From JAOPZW01 sp963788935 (lineage in GTDB: Bacteria > Actinomycetota > Thermoleophilia > Solirubrobacterales > Solirubrobacteraceae), in the NCBI GenBank assembly GCA_963788935.1, contig CAWBIM010000008.1, forward strand, positions 62,001 to 126,000: 64,000 nt of DNA. Direction: 5' to 3'. This document shows, one piece after another, positions 44,623-52,793 of the stretch. The position numbers were made by a program, and so were the translations under genes. Under the pieces are notes generated by a model. That model made no database searches, was not told the origin of the DNA, and saw only the letters and a program-made list of their open reading frames with translations. Within the stretch, counting starts at the first letter, position 1. Each line of letters opens with the position of its first letter.

Positions 44623-45879
44623 TCACCGGGGCCTCAGCGCCCCGGTCTCCATCTGGCGGACGAGGTCCTGCGCGTCGTCGCGCGAGCGCAGCTTGTGCTC
44701 GGTCACGAGCCGGCGCTGGCCGGCCGGCAGCTCGCTGACGGGCACGCCCGACAGGTAGTTGACGCCGTAGAGGTCGAGGCCGGCGGGGCCGTTGTACGGC
44801 AGGCCGCGATAGACCGTGACGAAGCCGTCGTCGCTCGTCCCGACGAAGTAGACGGTCTGCGAGGCGTAGTAGGCGCTCAGGAGGATCGCGACGACGAGGA
44901 ACAGGCCGAGGAACACGCCGGGCGAGATGCGGCGCCGGCGGCGCGGCTCCTCGCGCGGCGGCCGCGGGGCGCGCGGCTCCCGCGGGCGCGCCACCGGCTC
45001 GGCCGGCGGCGCGGCGACCGCGGTCGCGGGGCCGGCCCCGGCGGCGGTCGCGGCCTCGGCCGCGGCGCCGCCCACGGTCGCCGCCTCGGGGGCGGCGCCG
45101 GGCGCGGTGACCGCGTCGTGCTCGGTCGTGTCCTGCGTCGGCCGGCCGCCGCCGAGCGCGCCGACGTCCTCGAGGCGGAACAGGATCACCGTGATGTTGT
45201 CGCGCCCGCCGGCGGCGTTGGCGGCGTCGACGAGGCGGCGCCCGGCGTCGGAGAGCGAGCCCGCCGCCGCGAGCAGCTCGCCGACCTGGCGCTCGGAGAT
45301 CATCGACGTGAGGCCGTCGCTGCAGATGAGGTAGACGTCGCCGTCGCGCGCCGGCCACGTGTGCGAGTCGGCCTCGACCGCGGCCTCCGGCCCGAGAGCG
45401 CGCGTGATGATCGACCGCTGCGGGTGGTGGTCGGCCTCCTGCGGCGTCAGCTTGCCCTGGCGGACGAGCTCCTCGACGAGCGTGTGGTCGTCGGTGAGGC
45501 GCTCGAACATCCCGTCGCGCAGGCGGTACAGGCGGCTGTCGCCGACGTGCGCGACCGACAGCTCGTGCTCGCCGACGTAGGCCAGCGTGAGCGTCGTGCC
45601 CATGCCCGCGTGCTGCTCGTCGGCGCGCGAGAGCGCGTTGATGCGCGCGTTGGCCTCCGTGACGAGCCCGCGCAGGCGCTCCTCGACGCTGCCGCCGCGC
45701 TCGGGCAGGCCCTGCTGGAGCACCTCGACCGCCGTCTGCGAGGCGACCTCGCCCGCCTGGGCGCCGCCCATGCCGTCGGCGACCGCGAACATCGGCGAGC
45801 GGGCGTAGAACGAGTCCTCGTTCTCGCGCCGGGCGCGGCCCGTGTCCGAGCGCTCGAAGTGGTCGGCGACGCGCAGCAT
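44623..45879 (-). CDS. pstP: PP2C-type Ser/Thr phosphatase
   Basis: 418-residue membrane phosphatase that reverses PknB-type phosphorylation. The catalytic domain (about 8-245) has GRARRENEDSFYARSPMFAVADGMGG with metal-binding Asp and Glu, SQTAVEVL, GMGTTLTLAYV, VAHVGDSRLYRLRDG, LICSDGLTSMI and GGRDNITVILFRLE. An Ala/Pro-rich linker is followed by one helix (ISPGVFLGLFLVVAILLSAYYASQ) and a small extracytoplasmic domain. Placement between fhaB and ftsW matches the classical actinobacterial cluster. Gene order gives close coupling: only a few bases on either side. Confidence 0.94.
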   Translation of the reverse strand: MLRVADHFERSDTGRARRENEDSFYARSPMFAVADGMGGAQAGEVASQTAVEVLQQGLPERGGSVEERLRGLVTEANARINALSRADEQHAGMGTTLTLAYVGEHELSVAHVGDSRLYRLRDGMFERLTDDHTLVEELVRQGKLTPQEADHHPQRSIITRALGPEAAVEADSHTWPARDGDVYLICSDGLTSMISERQVGELLAAAGSLSDAGRRLVDAANAAGGRDNITVILFRLEDVGALGGGRPTQDTTEHDAVTAPGAAPEAATVGGAAAEAATAAGAGPATAVAAPPAEPVARPREPRAPRPPREEPRRRRRISPGVFLGLFLVVAILLSAYYASQTVYFVGTSDDGFVTVYRGLPYNGPAGLDLYGVNYLSGVPVSELPAGQRRLVTEHKLRSRDDAQDLVRQMETGALRPR

Positions 45880-46386
45880 CTACTGGTCCACGTAGGTGAA
45901 CTCGCTGTCGCCGATCCGCACGCGATCACCGCGGTGCAGCGGCTGCGGCCCGGTGACGAGCTCCTCGTTGAGGTACGTGCCGTTCGTGGAGCCGAGATCT
46001 TCGAGCACGACGATCCCGCCCTGGCGCAGCAGCCGGGCGTGGCGCGAGGAGGCGAACGGGTCCTCGAGGCGGATCTCCGCCTGGTCGCCGCGGCCCATGA
46101 CCGCGCCCTCGCCGATGTCGTACTCCATCCCGGGGGTGTGCCCGGGGGCGCGCTCGACGACGAGCCGCGGCTCGGTGTCGCCGTTCTGGCTCGTGGCGGC
46201 GTAGAGGCTCGTCGCGTCCGGGCCCGGGGCCGAGACCGGGCCGGCGGCCGAGGGTCGCGGGCCGCTGCTGCGCCGCAGGTCGCGCAGCGCGCTGCGCGAG
46301 ACCCACAGCAGGAAGAGGTAGAGCACGGCGAGGAAGCCGAACTGCAGCCCGACCGAGACGGGCTCGAGCAGGCCGTGCGGGGTCAT
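45880..46386 (-). CDS. fhaB: membrane-anchored FHA-domain protein (FhaB/FipA type)
   Basis: 168 residues: one N-terminal helix (SVGLQFGFLAVLYLFLLWVSRSALRDL), a flexible linker, and a C-terminal FHA phosphothreonine-binding domain. The domain reads GAVMGRGDQAEIRLEDPFASSRHARLL...VLEDLGSTNGTYLNEE, with the conserved Arg, Ser, His and Asn of the phosphopeptide site. It is expected to bind kinase-phosphorylated partners at the division or growth site. The ATG overlaps the fhaA stop (ATGA) and its stop abuts the phosphatase start. Confidence 0.92.
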   Translation of the reverse strand: MTPHGLLEPVSVGLQFGFLAVLYLFLLWVSRSALRDLRRSSGPRPSAAGPVSAPGPDATSLYAATSQNGDTEPRLVVERAPGHTPGMEYDIGEGAVMGRGDQAEIRLEDPFASSRHARLLRQGGIVVLEDLGSTNGTYLNEELVTGPQPLHRGDRVRIGDSEFTYVDQ

Positions 46387-47144
46387 CGCTCGACCTCGAA
46401 GCGCACGTCGACCGTGCCGACGACGATGTCGTCGCCCGGCCGGATCTGCGTCGCCGAGCCGATCGCACGACCGTTGACCTTGACCCCGTTCGTCGAGCCC
46501 AGGTCGGTGATCGTCCAGCCGTCGCCGCCGGCGGGCCGGATCTCCGCGTGGCGGCGCGACACGTTGGAGTCCTGCAGGACGACGTCGCACTCGCGGCTGC
46601 GCCCGATGACGGCGCCGCCGGGCCCGATCGGCATCCGCTTGCCCTCGGTGACGATCATCGCCCGGCCGCTGCGGGCGGTCCGCGCGTCGTGGAGCTCCTC
46701 CTGGACGCGCGAGGAGGTCGAGTAGACCATCGTCTTGCCGTGGTCGCCCTGCTCGGCGTCGTCCTGCTGCTCGTGCGTGCGCACCATGCGCGCCTGGATG
46801 CCGAACTCGCCGAGCGAGAGGCGCTCATCGGTGCGGAACTCGATCTGCGGGCGGCTGATGAGCGCGAGGCGCTCGCGCCGGGCGTGCTCGAGGAGGTAGG
46901 CGGAGAGCTCGTCGATGACCTCGTGCTCGACGCCCTCGAAGCGCTCGCGATCCTCCGGCGACAGCCAGACGGCGTACTCGTTGGGGACGTAGGTGCGCGA
47001 CACCGACACGGTCTTGTGCTCATCCATCTCGCGGGCCAGCTTGCGGGCGATCTCGACCGGCCGCACCTGGGTGCGGAAGACGCGGCCGAACGTGCCTTCG
47101 ACGATGCCGGCCAGCTTCTCCTCGAGATTGCGCAGGACGCTCAT
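46383..47144 (-). CDS. fhaA: DUF3662/FHA-domain protein (FhaA type)
   Basis: 253 residues. An N-terminal DUF3662 domain (about 1-115; MSVLRNLEEKLAGIVEGTFGRVFRTQVRPVEIARKLAREMDEHKTVSVSRTYVPNEYAVWLSPEDRERF) is joined by a short polar linker to a C-terminal FHA domain (GAVIGRSRECDVVLQDSNVSRRHAEIRP...ITDLGSTNGVKVNGR). FhaA in mycobacteria binds the MviN pseudokinase region and regulates peptidoglycan precursor export. It is the first gene of the fhaA-fhaB-pstP-ftsW-pbpA-pknB-ddl unit. A 58-base gap separates it from the next kinase gene, leaving room for the operon promoter. Confidence 0.93.
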   Translation of the reverse strand: MSVLRNLEEKLAGIVEGTFGRVFRTQVRPVEIARKLAREMDEHKTVSVSRTYVPNEYAVWLSPEDRERFEGVEHEVIDELSAYLLEHARRERLALISRPQIEFRTDERLSLGEFGIQARMVRTHEQQDDAEQGDHGKTMVYSTSSRVQEELHDARTARSGRAMIVTEGKRMPIGPGGAVIGRSRECDVVLQDSNVSRRHAEIRPAGGDGWTITDLGSTNGVKVNGRAIGSATQIRPGDDIVVGTVDVRFEVER

Positions 47145-47202
47145 CAGGGATGGTGCTTTCCCGTCCGCGGGCGGCGAGACGCTCGGACGGCAACGGTTGA
47201 TG

Positions 47203-48954
47203 CTACGAGGGAGAACGGGAGTGCGTCTCGCCACGTGACGCGCGCGCGGCGACCGCGACGCCTCCGGCGGCGACCGCGCCGGCGACGAGGCCGCGCATCC
47301 CGGGGGCCACGGCCTGGGTCGCCGAGCCGAGCGCGGCGGCCCACATCGTGGCCGCGACGAGGTCGAGGGCGAAGATGCGGCCCCGCACGAGGACGGGCAA
47401 GACGACGGCGGCGAGCGCCCACAGGCCCGCGACGAGCAGCGCCCCGCTCGTGGCGATCGGCACGAGGACGTCGTGGTAGGCGTCGGAAACCGACGCGGCG
47501 GCGCCCGCGGCGGCGCGCGGCGGCCCCGGCCCGAGCTTCTCGTCCGCGACGGCCTCGGCCAGGACGAGCCACCAGCCGCCGAGCGCCCCGAGCGCGAGGC
47601 GGTGCCAGGGACGGGCGGCCTGCCCGGCGAGCGCGGGCCACGCCCCGGCGAGGCCGACGACGCCGAGGGCGGGCGCGAGGGCCGGGGCCGACCACAGCGG
47701 CCCGCCCCGGCGCACGAGCGCGGCGGTGGGCACGGCGCCCGCGGCGACGAGCACGGCGGTGCCCGCGCGGCCGTCGTCGGCGAGCCACGTGACGAGGACG
47801 GTGGCGACGGCGAGCCACGCCAGCCGCGGGAGCGCGGCCACGGCGACGGCGGCGACCGCGCCGGCCGCGGGTGCGGGGACGGGCGGCGGCGATCCGAGCC
47901 CCGCCACGACGGCGGTGACGAGCGCGCCGGCCGCGACCCCGGCGAGCAGGCGCGCCCGCGGGCGGTCGCGCCGGCGCGGGGTCGGCAGCTCGCCGACGCC
48001 CTCGAGCGGGCTCCCGACGATCGTCCCCGCCTCGTCCCCCACGCCGGGCAGGGCGAGGGCGAGCCCCGCGCGCAGCTCCTCGAGCGTGCCGCGCTCCTCC
48101 GGCCGCGGCCGGACGGCGCGGTCGATCGCCCCGCAGAGGTCGAGCGGGAGGTCCCGCCGCAGCCGGCCGAGCGCCGGCAGCCGCGCGCCGACCCGCCGGG
48201 CGGTGGAGGCGGCGCCCCGCCCCCGGACCGGGTTGACGCCGGCCAGCGCCTCGTAGAGGACGAGCGCGAGCGCATAGAGGTCGGCCTCCGCCCCCGCCTC
48301 CCGGCCCTCGGCCTGCTCGGGGGCCATGTAGGCGAGCGTCCCGACCACGTCGCCGGTGCGGGTGAGCACGTCCTCGCCGGCGATCCGCGCCACGCCGAAG
48401 TCGGTGAGCTTCGCGACGCCCGCGCCGTCGTGCGGGTCGTCGGGGACCATGATGTTGCCGGGCTTGACGTCGCGGTGCACGACGCCGCGCCCGTGGGCGT
48501 GCGCGAGCGCGTCGCAGAGCGCGACCCCGACCCGCAGCACGTCCCGGTCGGAGAGCTCGCCCTCCTCCATGAGCTCGCCGAGCGTGCGCCCCCGGACGAG
48601 CTCGGAGACGAGATAGACGGCGCCCTCGTCGCGCCCGGACTCGTAGAGCCGGACGATCCCCGGGTGCGCGAGGCGCGCGGCGGCCTTCGCCTCGCGGCCC
48701 GCGCGCGTGCCGGCGGCGGCGTCGTGCGTGGCGATCCGCTTGACCGCGACGACGCGGTCGAGGTCCTCGTCGTGCGCGAGCCAGACGACGCCGAAGCCCC
48801 CCGCGCCGAGGCGCCGCAGCAGCCGGTACCGTCCGAGGACGACGCGTGTCCGAGGGCCGCCGGCGGGCGCTTCCTCCGTGCGCTCCGCCCGCCGGACGCG
48901 GACGTCCGCGGTCGGCGCGTCGAGCTCCTCGGTCCGGTCGTCGGCGGTCCTCAC
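47203..48954 (-). CDS. Ser/Thr protein kinase with polytopic membrane C-terminus
   Basis: 583 residues. The Hanks-type kinase domain (about 42-300) has GAGGFGVVWLAHD, VVAVKRI, HRDVKPGN, DFGVARI and GTLAYMAPEQA. Instead of one helix and a sensor domain, the C-terminal half contains roughly eight to ten hydrophobic segments (e.g. LLAGVAAGALVTAVVAGLG, LAWLAVATVLVTWLA, ALLVAGLWALAAVVLPVLV). A basic linker with PTPRRRDRPRARLL joins the halves. This layout is uncommon outside deep-branching actinobacteria, and the signal it senses is unknown. It is upstream of and co-directional with the fhaA operon. Confidence 0.88.
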   Translation of the reverse strand: MRTADDRTEELDAPTADVRVRRAERTEEAPAGGPRTRVVLGRYRLLRRLGAGGFGVVWLAHDEDLDRVVAVKRIATHDAAAGTRAGREAKAAARLAHPGIVRLYESGRDEGAVYLVSELVRGRTLGELMEEGELSDRDVLRVGVALCDALAHAHGRGVVHRDVKPGNIMVPDDPHDGAGVAKLTDFGVARIAGEDVLTRTGDVVGTLAYMAPEQAEGREAGAEADLYALALVLYEALAGVNPVRGRGAASTARRVGARLPALGRLRRDLPLDLCGAIDRAVRPRPEERGTLEELRAGLALALPGVGDEAGTIVGSPLEGVGELPTPRRRDRPRARLLAGVAAGALVTAVVAGLGSPPPVPAPAAGAVAAVAVAALPRLAWLAVATVLVTWLADDGRAGTAVLVAAGAVPTAALVRRGGPLWSAPALAPALGVVGLAGAWPALAGQAARPWHRLALGALGGWWLVLAEAVADEKLGPGPPRAAAGAAASVSDAYHDVLVPIATSGALLVAGLWALAAVVLPVLVRGRIFALDLVAATMWAAALGSATQAVAPGMRGLVAGAVAAGGVAVAARASRGETHSRSPS

Positions 48955-49072
48955 CGCCTCCCTTCTTCGCCGCGGACGCCCTGCCGTCCTGTGCTGACGG
49001 AAGAATTGCAGTGGGGCGCGGCCTGGGTCGGGCCGGTCATACTGACCAATGGCGAACCGCTAGGAGCCATGA
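48955..49072. promoter_or_regulatory. 118-bp divergent region between kinase and CARDB-like genes
   Basis: The region contains TCATACTG near 49037-49044, which could hold a -10 element (CATACT) for the rightward gene, and TAGGAG at 49061-49066 as its ribosome site. TTGCAG near 49008 is a -35-like hexamer but the spacing is too long. No clear leftward promoter was recognised. Confidence 0.3.
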
Positions 49073-50200
49073 GTGTCGTTCTTCGACGAGAGTGACGAGC
49101 CCACACGCGTCACGCGTCAGCCACGTCCGCGCCGTTCTGGAGGAGGAGGCGGCGGCGGCGGACAGCGTCCACCGCGCGAGCCGGTGCGACGGGCCGACCG
49201 CCAGACCGTCCGCGTCCGCCAGGCCGTCGGCCTGGGCGTCGCGCTGCTCCTGATCATCGTCGTCGTCCTCGGCGTCAAGGGCTGCGTCTCGAGCCAGCAG
49301 GAGAACGCGCTCAAGAACTACAACCGCGACGTCACGTCGGTCATCTCGAGCTCCGACCGCGACGTCGGCCAGGCGTTCTTCCGCCTGCTCGGCAACGGCT
49401 CCCAGCAGGGCCAGGACCTGCAGGTCCAGGTCAACCAGCTGCGGCTCGCGGCCGACGAGGACGCCCGCCGCGCGCGCAACTTCGACGTCCCCGACGACAT
49501 GAAGGCCGCGCACGACAAGCTCCTGCTCACGCTCGACCTCCGCGCCGAGGGCCTGCGCAAGATCGCCGCCGACCTCCCGACGGCCCTCGGCCGCGGCCAG
49601 CCGGCCCGGAACGCCGTCGCGCGGATCGCCGGGAACATGCAGTACTTCCTGACCTCGGACGTCGTCTACAAGGCGCGCGTCGCGCCGCTGATCAAGGAGA
49701 CGCTCGACGACGCGGGCGTCACCGGCCAGCGCATCGCCGACAGCCAGTTCATGGGCAACATCGCGTGGCTGTCGCCCACGTTCGTCGCCCAGCGCATCGG
49801 CGCGAGCGCCGGCGCCCCGAACCAGCCGCCCGCCCCCGGCCTGCACGGCCACGGCCTGACGAGCGTCGCCGTCGGCGACAACACGCTGCAGCCCTCGCCG
49901 GTCGTCAACCGCGTCCCGGCCACGGGTCGCGTCACCTTCCACGTGACCTTCCAGAACCAGGGCGACAACGACGAGAACGACGTCCGCGTCACGGTCTCGG
50001 TCCGCGCCGGCGGGCGGACGATCACGGCGCGCAAGACGGTCGCCCAGACGAAGGCCGGCGAAGCGGCGGAGGTCGACATCCCGCTCGGCCAGACGCCGCC
50101 CGTCGGCACGTCCACGGTGACCGTCGCCGTGGCGGCCGTGCGGGGCGAGCAGAAGACCGACAACAACCGCCAGAACTACACGGTGATCTTCACGCGGTAG
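49073..50200 (+). CDS. membrane-anchored protein with CARDB-like domain
   Basis: 375 residues, no recognised family for the middle part. A Gly-rich, basic cytoplasmic tail (about 1-45) precedes a helix (VGLGVALLLIIVVVLGVKGC, about 50-69). A helical segment follows (SSSDRDVGQAFFRLLGNGSQQGQDLQVQVNQLRLAADEDARRARNFDVPDDMKAAHDKLLLTLDLRAEGL). The C-terminal part (GRVTFHVTFQNQGDNDENDVRVTVSVRAGGRTITARKTVAQTKAGEAAEVDIPLGQTPPVGTSTVTVAV) is a CARDB/Ig-like beta-sandwich. The GTG has AGGAG eight bases upstream. It looks like an extracytoplasmic structural or adhesion protein. Confidence 0.75.
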   Translation: MSFFDESDEPTRVTRQPRPRRSGGGGGGGGQRPPREPVRRADRQTVRVRQAVGLGVALLLIIVVVLGVKGCVSSQQENALKNYNRDVTSVISSSDRDVGQAFFRLLGNGSQQGQDLQVQVNQLRLAADEDARRARNFDVPDDMKAAHDKLLLTLDLRAEGLRKIAADLPTALGRGQPARNAVARIAGNMQYFLTSDVVYKARVAPLIKETLDDAGVTGQRIADSQFMGNIAWLSPTFVAQRIGASAGAPNQPPAPGLHGHGLTSVAVGDNTLQPSPVVNRVPATGRVTFHVTFQNQGDNDENDVRVTVSVRAGGRTITARKTVAQTKAGEAAEVDIPLGQTPPVGTSTVTVAVAAVRGEQKTDNNRQNYTVIFTR

Positions 50201-50262
50201 GCGGCCGACCGCTCGCCGATCGACCGTCGCCCGCGCCGCCCGGCGGCCTATTCTTCTCCGCC

Positions 50263-50794
50263 GTGGACGACCTGACGACCACCACCGGCATCGTGGCCGT
50301 CGCGGCCGCCGCCGTCGCGCGTGCTCGCGCTGCTGTGGGTCATCGTCCTCACCCGCCGCGTCTCCAAGCTGCGGGCCGCCCAGCGCGTCGTCTTCGGCGA
50401 GCGCGACGCCCGCGACCTCGTCACCCACGCGGCCGAGCTCGACCGCGACTTCCGCTCGCTGCACAGCTACGTCGAGGACCTCGCGGGCGGGCTCCAGGGT
50501 CGGCTCACGACCGTCGAGGGGCGCCTCGACGGCGCGGTGACCCACCACGGCCTCGTCCGCTACGACGCCTACAACGAGATGTCCGGCCGCCAGTCGACGT
50601 CGATCGCGCTGCTCGACTCGCGCGGCTCGGGGGTCGTCGTCTCCTCGATCCACCACCGCGACCAGGCGCGGCTCTACGCCAAGCAGGTCGTCGAGGGCCG
50701 CGGCCAGCTCGAGCTCTCGCCCGAGGAGCAGGAGGCGATCCGCGTGGCGCTCGCGCGCGAGGTGCCCGACCGCGCCGAGCAGCAGCGCCGCTGA
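50263..50794 (+). CDS. DUF4446 protein, one frameshift near the 5' end
   Basis: Predicted 176 residues after removing one extra base near 50318. The start DDLTTTTGIVAVAAAAVA should join VLALLWVIVLTRRVSKLRAAQ to give one membrane helix. The cytoplasmic part has VTHAAELDRDFRSLHSYVEDLAGGLQGRLTTVEGRLDGAVTHHGLVRYDAYNEMSGRQSTSIALLDSRGSGVVVSSIHHRDQARLYAKQVVEGRGQLELSPEEQEAI, the conserved DUF4446 region with a coiled-coil tendency. Function is unknown. Its TGA overlaps the pheA ATG by one base (TGATG), so expression is coupled. The insertion is the same sense as those in gyrB and pbpA. Confidence 0.8.
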
Positions 50795-51639
50795 TGCGCC
50801 TGGGCTACCTCGGGCCCGCCGGCACGTTCAGCGAGGAGGCGATGCGGGCGGCCACGGCGGGCGATCGCGGCGGTGAGCTCGTCCCGTTCCCCTCGATCCA
50901 CGAGACGGTGATGGCGGTCCAGGGCGGCGGCGTCGACCGCGCGCTCGTGCCGATCGAGAACTCGCTCGAGGGCGGCGTCAGCGCGACCCTCGACGCGCTC
51001 GCCCTCGAGGCGCGCGAGGTCGCGATCGTCGGCGAGACGGTCCTCGCGATCCGCAACTGCCTCATCGCGCGCGACGACCTCGCCCTCGACGCGATCGAGC
51101 TCGTCGTCTCGCACCCGCAGCCGCTCGGGCAGTGCGCGCGGTTCCTGCGCGCCGAGCTGCCGCGCGCGGCCCTCCGCGCCACGACCTCGACGGCCGACGC
51201 CGTCCGCGAGATCTCCGGCACCGACGCGCCGTGGGCGGCGCTCGGCCCGCGCTCGGCCGCCGCGCTCTACGGCTGCCGCGTCCTGCGCGACGGCATCGAC
51301 GACGAGCCCGACGCCAACGCCACCCGCTTCGTCTGGCTCGCCCGCGCCGGGACGCCGGCGGTCGGCCCGGCCGGGGCGGCCTGGAAGACGTCCGTGCTGT
51401 TCGCCGGCGCCGGCGACCAGTCGCCGGGCTGGCTCGTGCGCTGCCTGAGCGAGTTCGCCTTCCGCGGCGTGAACCTGACCCGGATCGAGTCGCGCCCCAG
51501 CAAGGGCCGCCTCGGCCACTACCTCTTCCATGTGGACATGGACGGCCGCGCCGAGGACGCGGCGGTCGCGGACGCCGTCGCCGCGCTCGGCGGCCACTGC
51601 CAGGAGGTCCGGTTACTGGGCAGTTATCCCGCGGCGTGA
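50794..51639 (+). CDS. pheA: prephenate dehydratase
   Basis: 281-residue enzyme that converts prephenate to phenylpyruvate in phenylalanine synthesis. The catalytic part has MRLGYLGPAGTFSEEAMRAA, VDRALVPIENSLEGGVSATLDAL and IRNCLIA. ATTSTADAVREISGTDAPWAALGPRSAAALYG carries the conserved Thr-Arg-like region, followed by DEPDANATRFVWLAR. The C-terminal ACT domain (KTSVLFAGAGDQSPGWLVRCLSEFAFRGVNLTRIESRPSKGRLGHYLFHVDMDG) contains the ESRP motif and suggests feedback control by phenylalanine. It is a monofunctional enzyme with no chorismate mutase. Confidence 0.95.
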   Translation: MRLGYLGPAGTFSEEAMRAATAGDRGGELVPFPSIHETVMAVQGGGVDRALVPIENSLEGGVSATLDALALEAREVAIVGETVLAIRNCLIARDDLALDAIELVVSHPQPLGQCARFLRAELPRAALRATTSTADAVREISGTDAPWAALGPRSAAALYGCRVLRDGIDDEPDANATRFVWLARAGTPAVGPAGAAWKTSVLFAGAGDQSPGWLVRCLSEFAFRGVNLTRIESRPSKGRLGHYLFHVDMDGRAEDAAVADAVAALGGHCQEVRLLGSYPAA

Positions 51640-51654
51640 CCGGCGATTATGCGG

Positions 51655-51682
51655 TTGGTCCGCCTTGCCGCACCGCTACACT
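51655..51682 (+). promoter_or_regulatory. promoter of HNH endonuclease gene
   Basis: A -35 element TTGGTC (51655-51660) and a -10 element TACACT (51677-51682) are separated by 16 bases. The ATG follows 20 bases after the -10, with AGGAAC as a modest ribosome site. This is among the clearest sigma-70-type promoters in the window. Confidence 0.55.
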
Positions 51683-51702
51683 TCCGGCGCAGGAACGCCG
51701 AC

Positions 51703-52299
51703 ATGGGGAGCCACACACCACCAGGCCCAAGGTCGTCCGCGCCGGTCACCGAGCACCGGCCGCGCGGACGTGACGCTGGGCGGGTGCTCGTCCTCAACGC
51801 GACGTATGAGCCGATCAACGTCTGCACGGTCCGGCGCGCCGCGATCCTCCTCCTGAAGTCGAAGGCCGAGCTCCTCGAGCACGCGACCTGGGAGCTGCGC
51901 TCCGAGCACACCGCGATGCCCCGCCCCGTCGTGATCCGCCTCGTCAGCTACGTGAAGGTCCCGCGCGACACGCACCGGCGCAAGATCACCCGCCGCGCCG
52001 TCTTCGCCCGCGACGGCTGGGCGTGCCAGTACTGCGGCTCGCGCTCGAACCTCACCGTGGACCACGTCATCCCGCGCTCCAAGGGCGGCAGCTCGAACTG
52101 GGAGAACATCGTCGCCTCGTGCGCGCCCTGCAATCGCCGCAAGGGCGACAGCCTGCCGGAGAAGGCCGGGATGCACCCCCGCACGACCCCCACCGCCCCG
52201 AGCCCCCACGTCTTCATCCACGTCGCGAGCCCGACCATCCCCGCCGCCTGGCGCCAGTGGCTCCCCGCGGCGGCGGGCTCGTTCGCGGACGCGGCCTAG
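51703..52299 (+). CDS. HNH endonuclease
   Basis: 198-residue HNH nuclease of the type widespread in actinobacteria. The N-terminal part has VLVLNATYEPINVCTVRRAAILLLKSKAELLE. The HNH core reads RDGWACQYCGSRSNLTVDHVIPRSKGGSSNWENIVASCAPCNRRKGD. Two CxxC pairs (CQYC and CAPC) bind structural zinc, and DHV, N and the later His give the nuclease centre. The C-terminus is Pro-rich. The role of this conserved family is not known. It starts 64 bases after pheA from its own promoter and converges on gyrA across a 0.86-kb repeat-containing region. Confidence 0.88.
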   Translation: MGSHTPPGPRSSAPVTEHRPRGRDAGRVLVLNATYEPINVCTVRRAAILLLKSKAELLEHATWELRSEHTAMPRPVVIRLVSYVKVPRDTHRRKITRRAVFARDGWACQYCGSRSNLTVDHVIPRSKGGSSNWENIVASCAPCNRRKGDSLPEKAGMHPRTTPTAPSPHVFIHVASPTIPAAWRQWLPAAAGSFADAA

Positions 52300-52342
52300 C
52301 CGTTCGGTTCTCGTCGTTGGTTGCGGCCCTCTGACCGACGTC

Positions 52343-52484
52343 TGTGGCCGCGGGTCCTGTCTCGACCGGGGACCCCGCCACGCGCCCGGCGAGGGGCCCA
52401 GCGTGTGCCGCGCCGGGACCTGCCTCGGAGCAACGGGCCCCCCGCCGGTCACGCGGCCCCGCACGCCCCATCGCGCCACCCGCG
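52343..52484 (-). repeat. structured repeat, copy C (142 bp, reverse)
   Basis: Reverse-oriented copy of the element at 38814-38957. Read on the minus strand it starts CGCGGGT and ends ACCCGCGGCCACA, keeping a 7-base terminal stem. The GTGGCGCGATGGGGCGTGCG block and the GGGGTCCCCGGTCGAGACAG block are identical to copy A. Differences are confined mainly to the internal loop. The extra 5' hairpin present in copies A and B is absent here. It lies just after the HNH gene. Confidence 0.75.
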
Positions 52485-52614
52485 CGTGGATTCGCCTGTG
52501 CATCGAAAGGGCTTCGAGCCGACTCGTCTGCTCTCGAGCACCTCGACTCGCGGCGGCCGTCTCGGGCAGAGGACCAGCAGCACTCGCCCACGACCGGCAC
52601 CGGCGGCGCCCCGT

Positions 52615-52756
52615 CCGCGGGTGGCGCGATGGGGCGTGCGGGGCCGCGTCGTCGGTCGGGGCCCGTTGCCACGACCTCGCAGCCCGGCCCGGCACACGCT
52701 GGGCCCCGGCCGGCGGCGTGGCGGGGTCCCCGGTCGAGACAGGACCCGCGGCCACA
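52615..52756 (+). repeat. structured repeat, copy B (142 bp)
   Basis: Forward copy, head-to-head with copy C across a 130-base spacer. The terminal stem CCGCGGGT with ACCCGCGG is intact. The 5' hairpin is kept by G-U pairing: GCGCCCCGT here pairs with ATGGGGCGT, while copy A has ACGCCCCAT. The central arms GGGGCCC and GGGCCCC are identical in all three copies although the loop between them differs. Conservation of pairing suggests selection on structure. Confidence 0.75.
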
Positions 52757-52793
52757 AGCCCCGAGAAGCACACACGAAGCACGTACAACGAGG

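Noticed and set aside
52490..52600. A tRNA gene in the spacer between repeat copies
   Set aside because: A TTCGAGCC-like stretch recalls a T-loop, but no acceptor stem, anticodon arm or CCA context can be folded.
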